The notes under the pieces are model-generated. The model was not told the DNA's origin and ran no database searches. It saw only the letters and a program-made list of their open reading frames with translations. Source: Oscillospiraceae bacterium (GTDB lineage Bacteria > Bacillota > Clostridia > Oscillospirales > Acutalibacteraceae). Taken from it: a stretch of DNA of 64,000 bases. Both the position numbers and the translations under genes were made by a program. Numbering within the stretch: position 1 is the stretch's first letter; each line of letters opens with the position of its first letter. The DNA lies in assembly GCA_015065685.1 (NCBI GenBank), contig SVPU01000003.1, forward strand, positions 62,001 to 126,000. Direction: 5' to 3'. This document shows positions 23,701 to 31,180 of the stretch, one piece after another.

Positions 23701-25887
23701 ACTTTCATCTGCCTTGTAATTTTCTTCGGAGAAATAGTATGAAGCAAAAATAGTGGGGAATACAAGGTTTTCAGAAAGCACGCTGCCATCAAAATGATTA
23801 CAAATTCCAAGCGAAGCGGAATTGTAACCCGACATCACACCAAACTTACCGCCGCCCGTTTGCTTGATTAAATATTTAGCTGAGAAAGTATATTCGGTGT
23901 TAGGCTCAACATCTATCCATTTGATATAGAATGTATCAGTCGGGTAAATGCGGTTGTTTTTATAATACAGCGACTTGCCGAAAGAATCATCACTGCTTGC
24001 GATATTTAAAGTATCGCCATAAACACTGCTTACGAATTTCGATTTATCTGACCAATATGAATCTATAGCATCTTCCATATTCCAGTTGCGTACGAGGTTT
24101 TCGCCGCCGGCCACAATATTGAGTTTTGTGGGGGAAGTATTTGTAACCGTTACGTCTGAAAGTGATTTTAATGTTGTTGGAACACCGTTGGGGTCGCCAT
24201 AAGCCTTGTTCCAAAGATGAAGTGTGTCAATATAAACTGTTGCGTGGCAACCGCGGAATAAGATTTCGAAATCGGTCTGGTCTTTGGTGTTGAAACTTAT
24301 TGACTCATAATGCCAACTGTCATCATGAGTAATGGAGTTCTGATTCCAGTCGGTATAATTCTTATGAGCGTGGCTTTGGGCGCCCGTAACATCTTCAAGT
24401 CTTATATACGCGCCTGTTTCGGCATCTGCGATACCGTAGGAGAAGCGGGTAAACTCGCCGCCTTTAGCGTAGTATGACTCTGATTTAATATACATACCGA
24501 TAAAATATTCGGTATTTTTTTCGAGTTTGATTGGAACAGAAACATATTCGGTTTTGGAACCCGCCTCAAATTTTAATGATGAATTTCCGAAATATGAGGC
24601 GTTATCACCACTAACGATAGTTCCTGCAGCGGTACCCTTGTTAGAGGTGGTGAGGAATTTTGTTGCATTATTAACGGTTTCACTGCTTGTGGTGGTGAAA
24701 TCGCTGTTTTTCATAAGGTCATAACCCTTCAGAGGGATTGTGTATGTACGACTCCAATAGTTACCGTATGCCGCACCGATATAAATTGCTCTGTTTGGCA
24801 AGGCGGACACGGTGGTTGCAGTGGAACTTGCAACGGGTGTGATAGAGATATTATCAACATAACAGTCAGACCCTAAAGCAGACTGGAAGGTGAGATAACC
24901 ATTAGTTAAACTTCCGGAATTGAAAACAGCTTTGTAATTTGTCCAACTTGTTTTACTTGAGAGTTTTTCTCTGGCAATTACGGTGTGTGTGGTCATTGAG
25001 TTTTCGGAACCGATTGCCCAGAAAGCCTTATTGCTTGGAATTGTTCCCTTATAATCAAAACTTATCTGATATTTTGTGTTGGCAGTAAGTTTGATTTGTT
25101 GAGAAAGTAAACTGTTATAAGAGGATTTTATTCTTATGCCATAACCCGACTCGCCTGTGCTTTTTTCAAAAGCATCTTCATCATATTCCCAATAACGTTT
25201 GCCAAATTCAAATTCACCGTTGAGAACAACTGAATCGGCGGGACCTAATTTTTGAAGATTGAAATTGTCGAAGTATGCCCAATAGGTTGTGTTGCCTTCG
25301 TAAACAGAGAGATAAGCAACGGTATTGTCGCCCGAATTGAAAACAACCTCTTTTGTAACCCAAGTGTAGTTTAAGGCATCATCAAGATAATCCCATCTGT
25401 TATCAACGGCAACTATAGTACCGTTACCATCAGGGTTTGCATCGGATTCTATATAAAAGTATGCTTTTGTTTTGTCAGCAGAAGTCGCATTTGTGCAAAC
25501 ATCTACAGTTAAAACATAGTAGGTGTTTTTTTCAAGGGCAACACCGTTTGAGACAACCCATCTTCTGCGGGTGCCCAAAACATTGGTTGTGTTGCTGCCT
25601 GAGGTTAATTTAGTGACCTTAGCACTGCCACCCGTATCCGAGAGGTCCCAACCGGTTGAACCGTTTTCGAAGTCACCGTTGGTTATAAGATTGGGCGTAT
25701 TCCCGATTTCAACCGCCGGCATAGTTTCAAATGGCAAATCACTGTCTTCGCTGGCAGCAGAAATCACTTCACTTTCACTTGCTGCCGAGGCGGTCAATGT
25801 GAAACCGATAGCGTCGCCCAAAAATGAGAGGGATGACAAAATGACCGCTGTGGCAAGGAAAGATGCCAATAGTTTTTTGATGGACAT
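20797..25887 (-). CDS. Giant secreted multi-module protein with nested domain insertions, paralogue 2
   Basis: A 1696-residue exported protein. ATG 25887 was chosen because AGGAGGAAG sits 4 bases upstream; the longer frame opens at a TTG. The signal peptide is MSIKKLLASFLATAVILSSL, ending near ASA. Beta-sandwich carbohydrate-binding-like modules follow; those at about residues 220-780 match modules 4-6 of paralogue 1 in order. A module of about 160 residues (about 847-1009) interrupts another module: its first half ends SYDYKSSIGN and its second half resumes at ASFSFCATPG. A second insert of two modules (about 1270-1589) splits the last C-terminal repeat between LRVNLDLVDETF and GALVYKSG. No enzyme, anchor or dockerin motif is seen. 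Probable surface adhesin or glycan binder. Confidence 0.8.
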   Translation of the reverse strand: MSIKKLLASFLATAVILSSLSFLGDAIGFTLTASAASESEVISAASEDSDLPFETMPAVEIGNTPNLITNGDFENGSTGWDLSDTGGSAKVTKLTSGSNTTNVLGTRRRWVVSNGVALEKNTYYVLTVDVCTNATSADKTKAYFYIESDANPDGNGTIVAVDNRWDYLDDALNYTWVTKEVVFNSGDNTVAYLSVYEGNTTYWAYFDNFNLQKLGPADSVVLNGEFEFGKRYWEYDEDAFEKSTGESGYGIRIKSSYNSLLSQQIKLTANTKYQISFDYKGTIPSNKAFWAIGSENSMTTHTVIAREKLSSKTSWTNYKAVFNSGSLTNGYLTFQSALGSDCYVDNISITPVASSTATTVSALPNRAIYIGAAYGNYWSRTYTIPLKGYDLMKNSDFTTTSSETVNNATKFLTTSNKGTAAGTIVSGDNASYFGNSSLKFEAGSKTEYVSVPIKLEKNTEYFIGMYIKSESYYAKGGEFTRFSYGIADAETGAYIRLEDVTGAQSHAHKNYTDWNQNSITHDDSWHYESISFNTKDQTDFEILFRGCHATVYIDTLHLWNKAYGDPNGVPTTLKSLSDVTVTNTSPTKLNIVAGGENLVRNWNMEDAIDSYWSDKSKFVSSVYGDTLNIASSDDSFGKSLYYKNNRIYPTDTFYIKWIDVEPNTEYTFSAKYLIKQTGGGKFGVMSGYNSASLGICNHFDGSVLSENLVFPTIFASYYFSEENYKADESWQSVGISFNTKDRNRIGFYVLDGGGEAYIDDIKVFKTSQGTDALPNTVTNGGFEEGSTNGVANGWTFGNAQLATAQKASGKYSAVLKNGGSYFYQYIPVNKNTSYKISYDYKSSIGNDNLIVNGDFEDGLTGWNPEEGKSGYGIYQSDTGNSGNTTHTLRSLNTWIISDAIAVEPNTDYVLTFDARSSAPSASGTKTFLYIESDNVPDGKGKVSDHADKWDMINDAINNTWVTKTVEFNSGNNTVIYIGVDETNTGHSSYFDNFKLIEKNAAPSDPADTYASFSFCATPGSSYINTYVPENTRNNTATEWTTVSNILDSGNNECLCILFYMNGNGAQTSKYFDNIKIEEVTHTSQKLTTTGSYKFFYNANFKFDSYPQNAQGFGAKIWKNGTDEAAATHIDLTLDNLGVGISNISIYGIKNEFNVTPYIIRSSGEKTYCDTFTVSYAEWLLAHKDDPQANRKYIVEKINEILDLNYAATGVRMYSGQTANLPTAPTGTWSATVPYSVTGNSAIGLAPTTPIRGSLVNGKLRVNLDLVDETFVNPNLIVNGDFEDGMTGWNPEEGKTSGATIYTASSGTNLTKTLGSLNRWIVSDAITVEANTDYVLTFDARSTAPNESGTKTLVYIESDNQPDGKGKVSEHEDRWDMINDAINNTWITKEIRFNSGNNTTIYISIDESSTGYWSYFDNICLKKVMSDDSSPITNSTFEDDSDSAEWTFGNNAGTYAGGTSSLNVYPLDKSKTFLWFAYNSSYAYKQIQLKKNTYYTINFDYCEVSGTALPVVVHTSASGNGVENDKIIFKASGRYGTADNWGTASYTFFVSEDTTAWLTVYQSGNYNGDSTVYADSRPKIDNIIISPVSKGALVYKSGNDYDLSDTSNANANIMFGPSDLDAIDISGIGFNNLAKQYTIIPYIYRNGEIIYGNSIKVSYADFLAYALNVGNAKNKSIAYAFCELYEEINGTALCKLN

Positions 25888-25948
25888 AAAACTTCCTCCT
25901 AAATGTAAAATCGCCAAATAATATATTATAATCTAATAAATCATTCTA

Positions 25949-25977
25949 ATTATATCATATAATTTTAGAAAAAACAA
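25949..25977 (-). promoter_or_regulatory. Probable promoter of giant protein 2
   Basis: On the - strand, TTGTTT (25972-25977), a 17-base spacer and TATAAT (25949-25954), 62 bases before the chosen ATG. The -35 box is imperfect. Confidence 0.55.
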
Positions 25978-26079
25978 CCAAAAATAAAAATTAAAAGACG
26001 ATACGTTAGTTTGTCTTACTTTTTAAAAAATCCCGTTGCAAATATTTAGCGAAAAATGAAGAGAAAAAAGTAAAAGTTG

Positions 26080-26111
26080 AAAATCCCGCCCACTTTCGTG
26101 AACGGGATTTT
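26080..26111 (-). terminator. Terminator after tRNA-Arg(CCU)
   Basis: AAAATCCCG and CGGGATTTT, with an inner CAC-GAAA-GTG stem on the - strand, start directly after the tRNA CCA end. T-rich sequence follows. Confidence 0.8.
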
Positions 26112-26186
26112 TGGCACCGCTTGGGGGAATCGAACCCTCAACTAGCCCTTAGGAGGGGCTTGTTATATCCATTTAACTAAAGCGGC
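26112..26186 (-). tRNA. tRNA-Arg, anticodon CCU
   Basis: Read on the - strand it starts GCCGCTT and ends AAGCGGT-G-CCA, with CCA encoded. The anticodon stem AGCCC/GGGCT holds the loop CTCCTAA, giving anticodon CCU, which reads AGG. The T-arm contains GAGGGTTCGATTCCC. The first acceptor pair is G-U. Length is 75 bases including CCA. Confidence 0.93.
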
Positions 26187-26282
26187 ATTTTAAGTTCAGG
26201 TATATATATTACAACATTTTGTGGTTAAAGTCAATTTTTTAAACAGATTTTGATTAAAAAGTTTCATTTGGGTAAATATAAA

Positions 26283-26311
26283 TTGACAAAATTGTTCATA
26301 ATGATTATAAT
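26283..26311 (+). promoter_or_regulatory. Consensus promoter of murA
   Basis: Perfect TTGACA (26283-26288), a 17-base spacer and perfect TATAAT (26306-26311). Transcription would begin near 26318, leaving an AT-rich leader of about 120 bases before the chosen start. Confidence 0.85.
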
Positions 26312-26438
26312 AATTAAGAATAAGTTAAAAAATTCAAGATAAATTGCGTTATTTTGGTTTTTTAAAACCTATGCGTTTTGTTTTTTATTTGGATATAGTA
26401 TTAAAGGGCGATCAAAAAAATTGATGGGAGTGCCTTGT

Positions 26439-27725
26439 TTGGAAAAGTTTGTTATAAACGGCGGCAAGCCTTTAAAGGGTGAAGTTTTAATAAGCGGCGC
26501 AAAAAATGCGGCAGTGGCAATTTTGCCTGCTGTTATGTTGGCTGAGAGTAGTTGCATTATTGAAAATTTACCCCAAATATCAGATGTTGCGGCTATTCTG
26601 AGGGTTATGAAACATCTCGGCGCCGAGATAAGAATGATAAATAAAACTACGGTTGAAATTGACCCGAGTCATATCAATTCGTTTATTGTTACAAAAGAAA
26701 TGTCAGAATCTATGCGTGCTTCGAGCTATTTTTTAGGCGCTCTTTTGGGCAGACTGAAGCGCGCCCGTGTTGCGCCTCCAGGTGGATGCAACTTTGGTGT
26801 GAGACCGCTTGACCAACACATAAAGGGTTTTGAAATTTTAGGCGCTAAAATGGCCATTGAAAATGGTATGCTTGACGGACGCGCCGCTACGCTCAAGGGC
26901 GCATCTATATATCTTGATGTTGTTTCGGTTGGTGCCACAATTAACATTATGTTAGCCGCTGTTAAGGCTAAGGGACTCACGGTTATTGAAAATGCCGCAA
27001 AAGAGCCACACATTGTTGATTTGGCAAACTTCCTTAATTCAATGGGCGCTAATATTATGGGCGCGGGTACCAGCACTATAAAAATACGCGGAGTGGACAA
27101 ACTCTCAGGCGTTACTTACAGTATTATTCCCGACCAGATAGAAGCGGGTACTTATATGGCTGCTGCAGTTGCCACCAAGGGTGATGTTTTGGTTAACAAT
27201 GTAACACCAAAGCACTTGGAATCAATTATAGCAAAGCTGCGCGAGATGGGTGCTGAAATTCAGGAATTTGATGAGGCTGTTCGCGTTACCATGAGAACAA
27301 GACCTAAAAAATGCAATGTGAAAACAATGCCGCATCCCGGTTTTCCAACCGATATGCAGCCCCAAATTGCAACAGTTCTTACCGTTGCAGATGGCACAAG
27401 CATTGTAACAGAGGGCGTTTGGGACAGCAGATTCCGTTATATTGACCAGCTCACTCTTATGGGTGCCAATGTTCAGGTTGATGGCAGAACTGCCGTTATT
27501 GCAGGAGTTAAAGAGCTCACCCCCGCACCTGTTGAGGCGGTTGATTTGCGCGCGGGTGCCGCTATGATAATTGCAGGTCTTATGTCCAAGGGAATCACAG
27601 AAATTCACAATGTTATATATATCGACCGCGGTTATGAAAATATTGTTGAAAAGTTTTCAAGGCTCGGTGCTGATATTAAGCGAGTAACAGTTTTAGATGA
27701 TAATGTTGTTTATAAACAGGCATAA
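26439..27725 (+). CDS. murA: UDP-N-acetylglucosamine 1-carboxyvinyltransferase
   Basis: This cytoplasmic enzyme transfers enolpyruvate from PEP to UDP-GlcNAc, the first committed step of peptidoglycan synthesis. It begins EKFVINGGKPLKGEVLISGA, the normal MurA N-terminus. Therefore TTG 26439, with GGGAG 8 bases upstream, is preferred over ATG 26424, which would add five residues and lies within that ribosome site. The catalytic Cys is in PPGGCNFGVRPLDQH, and RASSYFLGALLGR and FPTDMQPQ are further family segments. At 428 residues the length is normal. The consensus promoter lies upstream, and a 276-base inverted-repeat element plus a terminator lie downstream. Confidence 0.93.
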   Translation: MEKFVINGGKPLKGEVLISGAKNAAVAILPAVMLAESSCIIENLPQISDVAAILRVMKHLGAEIRMINKTTVEIDPSHINSFIVTKEMSESMRASSYFLGALLGRLKRARVAPPGGCNFGVRPLDQHIKGFEILGAKMAIENGMLDGRAATLKGASIYLDVVSVGATINIMLAAVKAKGLTVIENAAKEPHIVDLANFLNSMGANIMGAGTSTIKIRGVDKLSGVTYSIIPDQIEAGTYMAAAVATKGDVLVNNVTPKHLESIIAKLREMGAEIQEFDEAVRVTMRTRPKKCNVKTMPHPGFPTDMQPQIATVLTVADGTSIVTEGVWDSRFRYIDQLTLMGANVQVDGRTAVIAGVKELTPAPVEAVDLRAGAAMIIAGLMSKGITEIHNVIYIDRGYENIVEKFSRLGADIKRVTVLDDNVVYKQA

Positions 27726-27728
27726 AGT

Positions 27729-28004
27729 TAGCCAAAGCATTTAAACCCGAACCAGCCTTAAAGGGCTGATTTTAGGCGGCTTTCGGCTCATTCGCACACA
27801 TAGGCGCTAGCCTTATGTGTTTGTCTTCACCAAAACCCACACAAAAAACAGCACCTTTAAGGTCGCAGAATTTTGTAAATAAAGGATTTTGTGGTGTGCG
27901 AGACAAAAACGCAGTGAATCCTAACGGATTCACGAGTATTTAGGCAAAGCTACATCGGAAAATACTTGTTTCAAAATCTGATTCAGGTTTAAATGCTTTG
28001 GCTA
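27729..28004. mobile_element. MITE-like element or structured RNA with 19-bp inverted ends
   Basis: TAGCCAAAGCATTTAAACC at 27729-27747 is the exact reverse complement of 27986-28004. Pairing extends to about 27 bases with two mismatches. Without the outer TA, the ends are GCC...GGC, each flanked by TA, as expected for an IS630/mariner-type insertion. Inside are several hairpins: GTGAATCC/GGATTCAC, ACACATA/TATGTGT, ACCTT/AAGGT and CAG-CCTTAAAGGG-CTG. No open frame of useful length is present. It lies between murA and the murA terminator. A large structured RNA with a long closing stem is the alternative. No second copy was seen in this window. Confidence 0.6.
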
Positions 28005-28005
28005 T

Positions 28006-28042
28006 GTGGCGGGCTTAAATTGCCTGCCACTATTTTATTTTT
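28006..28042 (+). terminator. Terminator of the murA transcript
   Basis: GTGGCGGGC and GCCTGCCAC pair (one G-U) around TTAAATT, followed by TATTTTATTTTT. It sits immediately right of the inverted-repeat element. Confidence 0.85.
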
Positions 28043-28055
28043 GGAGGTGTGATAA

Positions 28056-28844
28056 ATGGCGAGAATTTGTCCGCTTTACAGTGGGTCAACGGGTAACAGC
28101 ACATACATAGGAACAGAAAATGGCGGAATAATTGTTGATGCGGGTGCATCCCTCAAGGGAATTGAAATGGCACTCAGTACAGCGGGCGGCAAATTAGAGG
28201 AGATAAAAGCCGTTGCAATCACACACGAGCATATTGACCATGTGAAAGGCTTAAAACCCCTTTTGAATAAGACTAAAGCGCCGCTTATTGCAACCTACAA
28301 AACAATAAATGCCCTCATTTCGCTTGATAAAGTGCCGAGCGGAATTAGAGTTATTTGCATTGAAGATAAACCGATTGATATTGAAGGAATAGAAATACAA
28401 CGTTTTGCCACAATTCACGACTGTGAGGGCTCTAGTGGGTATACATTCACCTTGCCCGATAGTAAAAGGATTGCTGTGTGTACCGATTTGGGTGTGGTTA
28501 CAAACACTGTTCGCGAAGCAATAAAGCAAAGCGATGTTGTGCTTCTTGAATCTAACCACGATATTGATATGCTTAAAAGGGGACCATATCCGCCCGCGCT
28601 TAAAACACGCATTTTATCTGAAAAGGGGCATATTTCAAATGCCGCGTGTGCGGCCGAGCTTTGCGGCTTGCTTGAGAGCGGCACCCAAAGATTTATTTTG
28701 GGACACTTGAGCCAAAAAAACAACACACCACTTATTGCCAAGGTGTGTGCCGAATCGGCTCTTATGGATATAGGTGCAAAGAATGGCAGAGATTATCTCT
28801 TGAAGGTAGCATCTCCCACGGGAAATGGGGTGACCGTATTTTGA
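28056..28844 (+). CDS. walJ: MBL-fold metallohydrolase, WalJ/YycJ-like
   Basis: This 262-residue metallo-beta-lactamase-fold protein begins ICPLYSGSTGNSTYIGT, typical of the YycJ/WalJ group. It has the metal-binding THEHIDHVKG (HxHxDH), a later TDLGVVTNTV with the bridging Asp, and RFILGHLSQKNN with the last His. WalJ proteins are cytoplasmic and in some Firmicutes are linked to the WalRK system and to coordination of cell division with DNA replication. No walRK is present here, so the symbol is by similarity only. GGAGGTGTGATAA gives the ribosome site. The stop overlaps the rlmH start, so the two are translationally coupled. Confidence 0.85.
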   Translation: MARICPLYSGSTGNSTYIGTENGGIIVDAGASLKGIEMALSTAGGKLEEIKAVAITHEHIDHVKGLKPLLNKTKAPLIATYKTINALISLDKVPSGIRVICIEDKPIDIEGIEIQRFATIHDCEGSSGYTFTLPDSKRIAVCTDLGVVTNTVREAIKQSDVVLLESNHDIDMLKRGPYPPALKTRILSEKGHISNAACAAELCGLLESGTQRFILGHLSQKNNTPLIAKVCAESALMDIGAKNGRDYLLKVASPTGNGVTVF

Positions 28845-29320
28845 TTAAGGTTACGGTTATAGCCCTTGGCAAGCTCAAAGAAAAGTACTTAAGAGACGCG
28901 GTTGAGGAATACACAAAGCGCCTTTCAAGGTATTGTAAATTAGAAATTTTTGAAATAGAGCCCGAAAGGCTCTCGGAAAAGCCGAGCGGTTCGGAAATTT
29001 CGGCCGCGTTATCCTGCGAAAAGGAAAAAATATTAAAAAAGATTCCGCAAAACAGCACGGTTGTTTCGCTTTGCATAGAAGGGAAAGAAAAAAGCAGTGA
29101 GGAATTTGCGGCGGTGGTGGAAGAGCAGGTTGATGCGGGGAAAAACCTCACCCTTATAATCGGTAGCTCTTATGGGCTTTCGGATGAGGTGAAAAAGGCA
29201 TCTGATATAAGGCTTTCATTGTCGAAAATGACCTTTCCGCACCAGCTTTTCAGAGTGATGCTGTTAGAACAGCTGTATAGAGCTTTCAAAATTAACGAGG
29301 GCTCACAATATCATAAATAA
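28841..29320 (+). CDS. rlmH: 23S rRNA (pseudouridine-1915 N3) methyltransferase
   Basis: This SPOUT-class methyltransferase of 159 residues methylates pseudouridine 1915 in helix 69 of 23S rRNA. The sequence starts IKVTVIALGKLKEKYLRDAV and ends MTFPHQLFRVMLLEQLYRAF then KINEGSQYHK, which is diagnostic; LTLIIGSSYGLSDEV is the SAM-binding knot loop. The start is TTG 28841, overlapping the walJ stop as TTGA, with GGGGTGA upstream. A longer upstream open frame exists, but the normal RlmH length supports this start. A terminator follows. Confidence 0.93.
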   Translation: MIKVTVIALGKLKEKYLRDAVEEYTKRLSRYCKLEIFEIEPERLSEKPSGSEISAALSCEKEKILKKIPQNSTVVSLCIEGKEKSSEEFAAVVEEQVDAGKNLTLIIGSSYGLSDEVKKASDIRLSLSKMTFPHQLFRVMLLEQLYRAFKINEGSQYHK

Positions 29321-29333
29321 GATTTTTTAAATT

Positions 29334-29367
29334 AACTGTAGACAGTTTTCTGTCTGCAGTTTTTTTA
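29334..29367 (+). terminator. Terminator after rlmH
   Basis: AACTGTAGACAG and CTGTCTGCAGTT pair around TTTT and are followed by a run of seven T. It closes the host operon before the phage-like cassette. Confidence 0.92.
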
Positions 29368-29425
29368 TTTGTCGGTGAATGGCAATTCAATTTGAGCTAT
29401 TTTGTTTTTGCCGGGAGGAATGCTT

Positions 29426-29695
29426 ATGAAAGAGAACGATAAACTGCTTTATAAAACCCTGAAAACCTTACTAAATGAAAAACTGTCCGAAGCAGAGGTA
29501 GAGTCGCTTAAGGCTGAGGGATTTGTGATAAATAATCCCACGAGGAAAACTGCTGTGATGATAGCGCTTTATAAAAAGGCTTCTTCGGGAGACCTTTCGG
29601 CTATAAAGGAGTTGCGTTCGATTGTGAGTGAAAAAAACGATGAAAAGTCTGCGCAGACCAAGGCGGTGATGATTATTGACGACATCGGAAATTAA
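29426..29695 (+). CDS. Small terminase-like protein
   Basis: This 89-residue protein is predicted mostly helical. The segment ALYKKASSGDLSAIKELRSI is reminiscent of the 'A..GD..A.k.L' helix seen in small phage terminase and DNA-recognition subunits. It precedes the large terminase gene by one base, the usual place for TerS, but no clear helix-turn-helix is visible and it is short, so the call rests mainly on position. ATG 29426 is 7 bases from GGGAGGA; an ATG at 29420 is too close. It is the first gene of the virion cassette. Confidence 0.5.
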   Translation: MKENDKLLYKTLKTLLNEKLSEAEVESLKAEGFVINNPTRKTAVMIALYKKASSGDLSAIKELRSIVSEKNDEKSAQTKAVMIIDDIGN

Positions 29696-29696
29696 G

Positions 29697-30980
29697 ATGT
29701 CGAAAATAGTTGGCGAAGGCTATGATGAGTTTTGGAACTGCAAAAAACGATACCGCGTTTTAAAGGGTGGAAAGGGTTCTAAAAAATCCGCCACCACTGC
29801 TTTGAATTTTATTTTCAGGCTTATGAAAGAAAAAGAAAGCAATTTGCTTGTTGTGCGTCAGATTATGAACACCCACAGAGATTCAACCTTTGCTCAGCTT
29901 AAGTGGGCACAGGAAAGGTTGGGGGTTTCGCACCTTTGGAATAATACCGTCTCTCCGCTTGAGATGACCTATAAACCAACGGGGCAGAAAATTCTTTTCA
30001 GAGGATTTGATGATGTGCTTAAAATTGCTTCAACAACCGTGTCAAAAGGTTATCTCAATTATGTTTGGATTGAAGAGGCTTTTGAAATCTCTGCTGAAGC
30101 CGATTTTGATAAATTGGACCTATCGGTACCGAGGGGTAAAATACCACCGCCTCTTTACAAGCAAACCACAGTGACCTTCAACCCCTGGAGCGAGGGGCAT
30201 TGGCTTAAAAAACGCTTTTTTGACAATGCTTCTAGCGATGTTGCCACCTTTTCAACCAATTATTTAATAAATGAATTCTTGGACAAAACCGATAGGCTTG
30301 TTTTCCAACGAATGAAGGAAGTAAACCCCAGAAAATATGAGGTTGCGGGGCTTGGAAATTGGGGGATATCGGAGGGTCTTGTGTTTGAGAATTGGCAAAT
30401 AGGCAAAAAGAACATTAAAACAGAAGAGGAATATAAATGGAAAAGCTTTTTTGGTCTTGATTATGGCTATACCAACGACCCCACGGCATTTATTGCCTTT
30501 AAAGCCAACCCGATAGACCGCGAGATTTATATCTTCAGAGAGTTTTATAAAAAGCGTATGCTTAATTGCGATATTGCCGAAGAGATAAAAAAGCTCGGAT
30601 TCTCAAAGGAAAAAATTCGTGCCGATTCGGCAGAGCCTAAATCTAACGATGATTTGCGGCGAATGGGAATCAGCAGAATTATGCCTTCGGTTAAAGGGCG
30701 GGACAGCATTTTAAACGGAATCGCAAAAATAAGCGAATATAAAATAACGGTTGACCCCGCTTGCGTGAATATGATAAGAGAACTTTCTACCTATATCTAT
30801 GATGAACGCAGCAATGAACGAGGGCAGAGAATGCCGAAGGATTCTGATAACCATTTGTGTGATGCACTACGATATGCATTCGAGGATGTTAAATTTTTTC
30901 ATCCGCAAAGGGCTTCGAACAGGCTCCAAAACGATGGAGAAATAACTACTACAGATTTAAACGGAGGTTGGGATATATGA
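29697..30980 (+). CDS. Phage terminase large subunit (PBSX family)
   Basis: A 427-residue DNA-packaging motor. The ATPase half has RVLKGGKGSKKSATTALNF at the Walker A position (residues about 22-30). The usual Gly before Lys is replaced by Lys (GSKKS instead of GSGKS). LNYVWIEEAFE is the Walker B-like DE/EE region. The nuclease half has FGLDYGYTNDPTAF, RADSAEPKSNDDL and DNHLCDALRYAFED, giving the acidic metal-binding residues of the RNase H-like fold. The length is normal for PBSX-type TerL. The ATG starts one base after the TerS-like stop, with GGA 8 bases upstream; an in-frame TTG at 29676 would overlap. Residues look intact apart from Walker A. Confidence 0.9.
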   Translation: MSKIVGEGYDEFWNCKKRYRVLKGGKGSKKSATTALNFIFRLMKEKESNLLVVRQIMNTHRDSTFAQLKWAQERLGVSHLWNNTVSPLEMTYKPTGQKILFRGFDDVLKIASTTVSKGYLNYVWIEEAFEISAEADFDKLDLSVPRGKIPPPLYKQTTVTFNPWSEGHWLKKRFFDNASSDVATFSTNYLINEFLDKTDRLVFQRMKEVNPRKYEVAGLGNWGISEGLVFENWQIGKKNIKTEEEYKWKSFFGLDYGYTNDPTAFIAFKANPIDREIYIFREFYKKRMLNCDIAEEIKKLGFSKEKIRADSAEPKSNDDLRRMGISRIMPSVKGRDSILNGIAKISEYKITVDPACVNMIRELSTYIYDERSNERGQRMPKDSDNHLCDALRYAFEDVKFFHPQRASNRLQNDGEITTTDLNGGWDI

Positions 30981-31156
30981 TAATTCTTTTAACATTTCTT
31001 ATTGCGTTAGCGGCGTTCTCAGTAGGCTTTCTTTTAGGAAGCTTAAAACCCGCGCTTAAAACCGAAACGCACAACATAAAGCCTGATTTTATTACCGAAG
31101 TAACCACAAAGGAATTTGAAAATTTCCTTAATTATGACGGTAGCGAGCAAGTTTAA
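30977..31156 (+). CDS. Small single-pass membrane protein in the phage cassette
   Basis: This 59-residue protein has one N-terminal membrane helix (IILLTFLIALAAFSVGFLLG) and a polar tail of about 35 residues. The start ATG overlaps the terL stop (ATGA), with GGAGG 9 bases upstream. It could be an accessory holin, spanin-like or regulatory peptide; there is no family match that I recognise. Its position between the terminase and scaffold genes is unusual for a lysis protein. Confidence 0.6.
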   Translation: MIILLTFLIALAAFSVGFLLGSLKPALKTETHNIKPDFITEVTTKEFENFLNYDGSEQV

Positions 31157-31180
31157 AATTATTAAAGGAAAGGAATTTTT

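Noticed and set aside
26312-26438. Possible riboswitch or attenuator in the murA leader
   Set aside because: AT-rich leader of about 120 bases with no stable stem pair or terminator/antiterminator alternative that I can see.
27726-28055. Known structured RNAs (SRP RNA, RNase P, tmRNA, 6S) in the murA-walJ gap
   Set aside because: None of their conserved sequence blocks is present. The 276-base inverted-repeat element was reported as an unassigned candidate instead.
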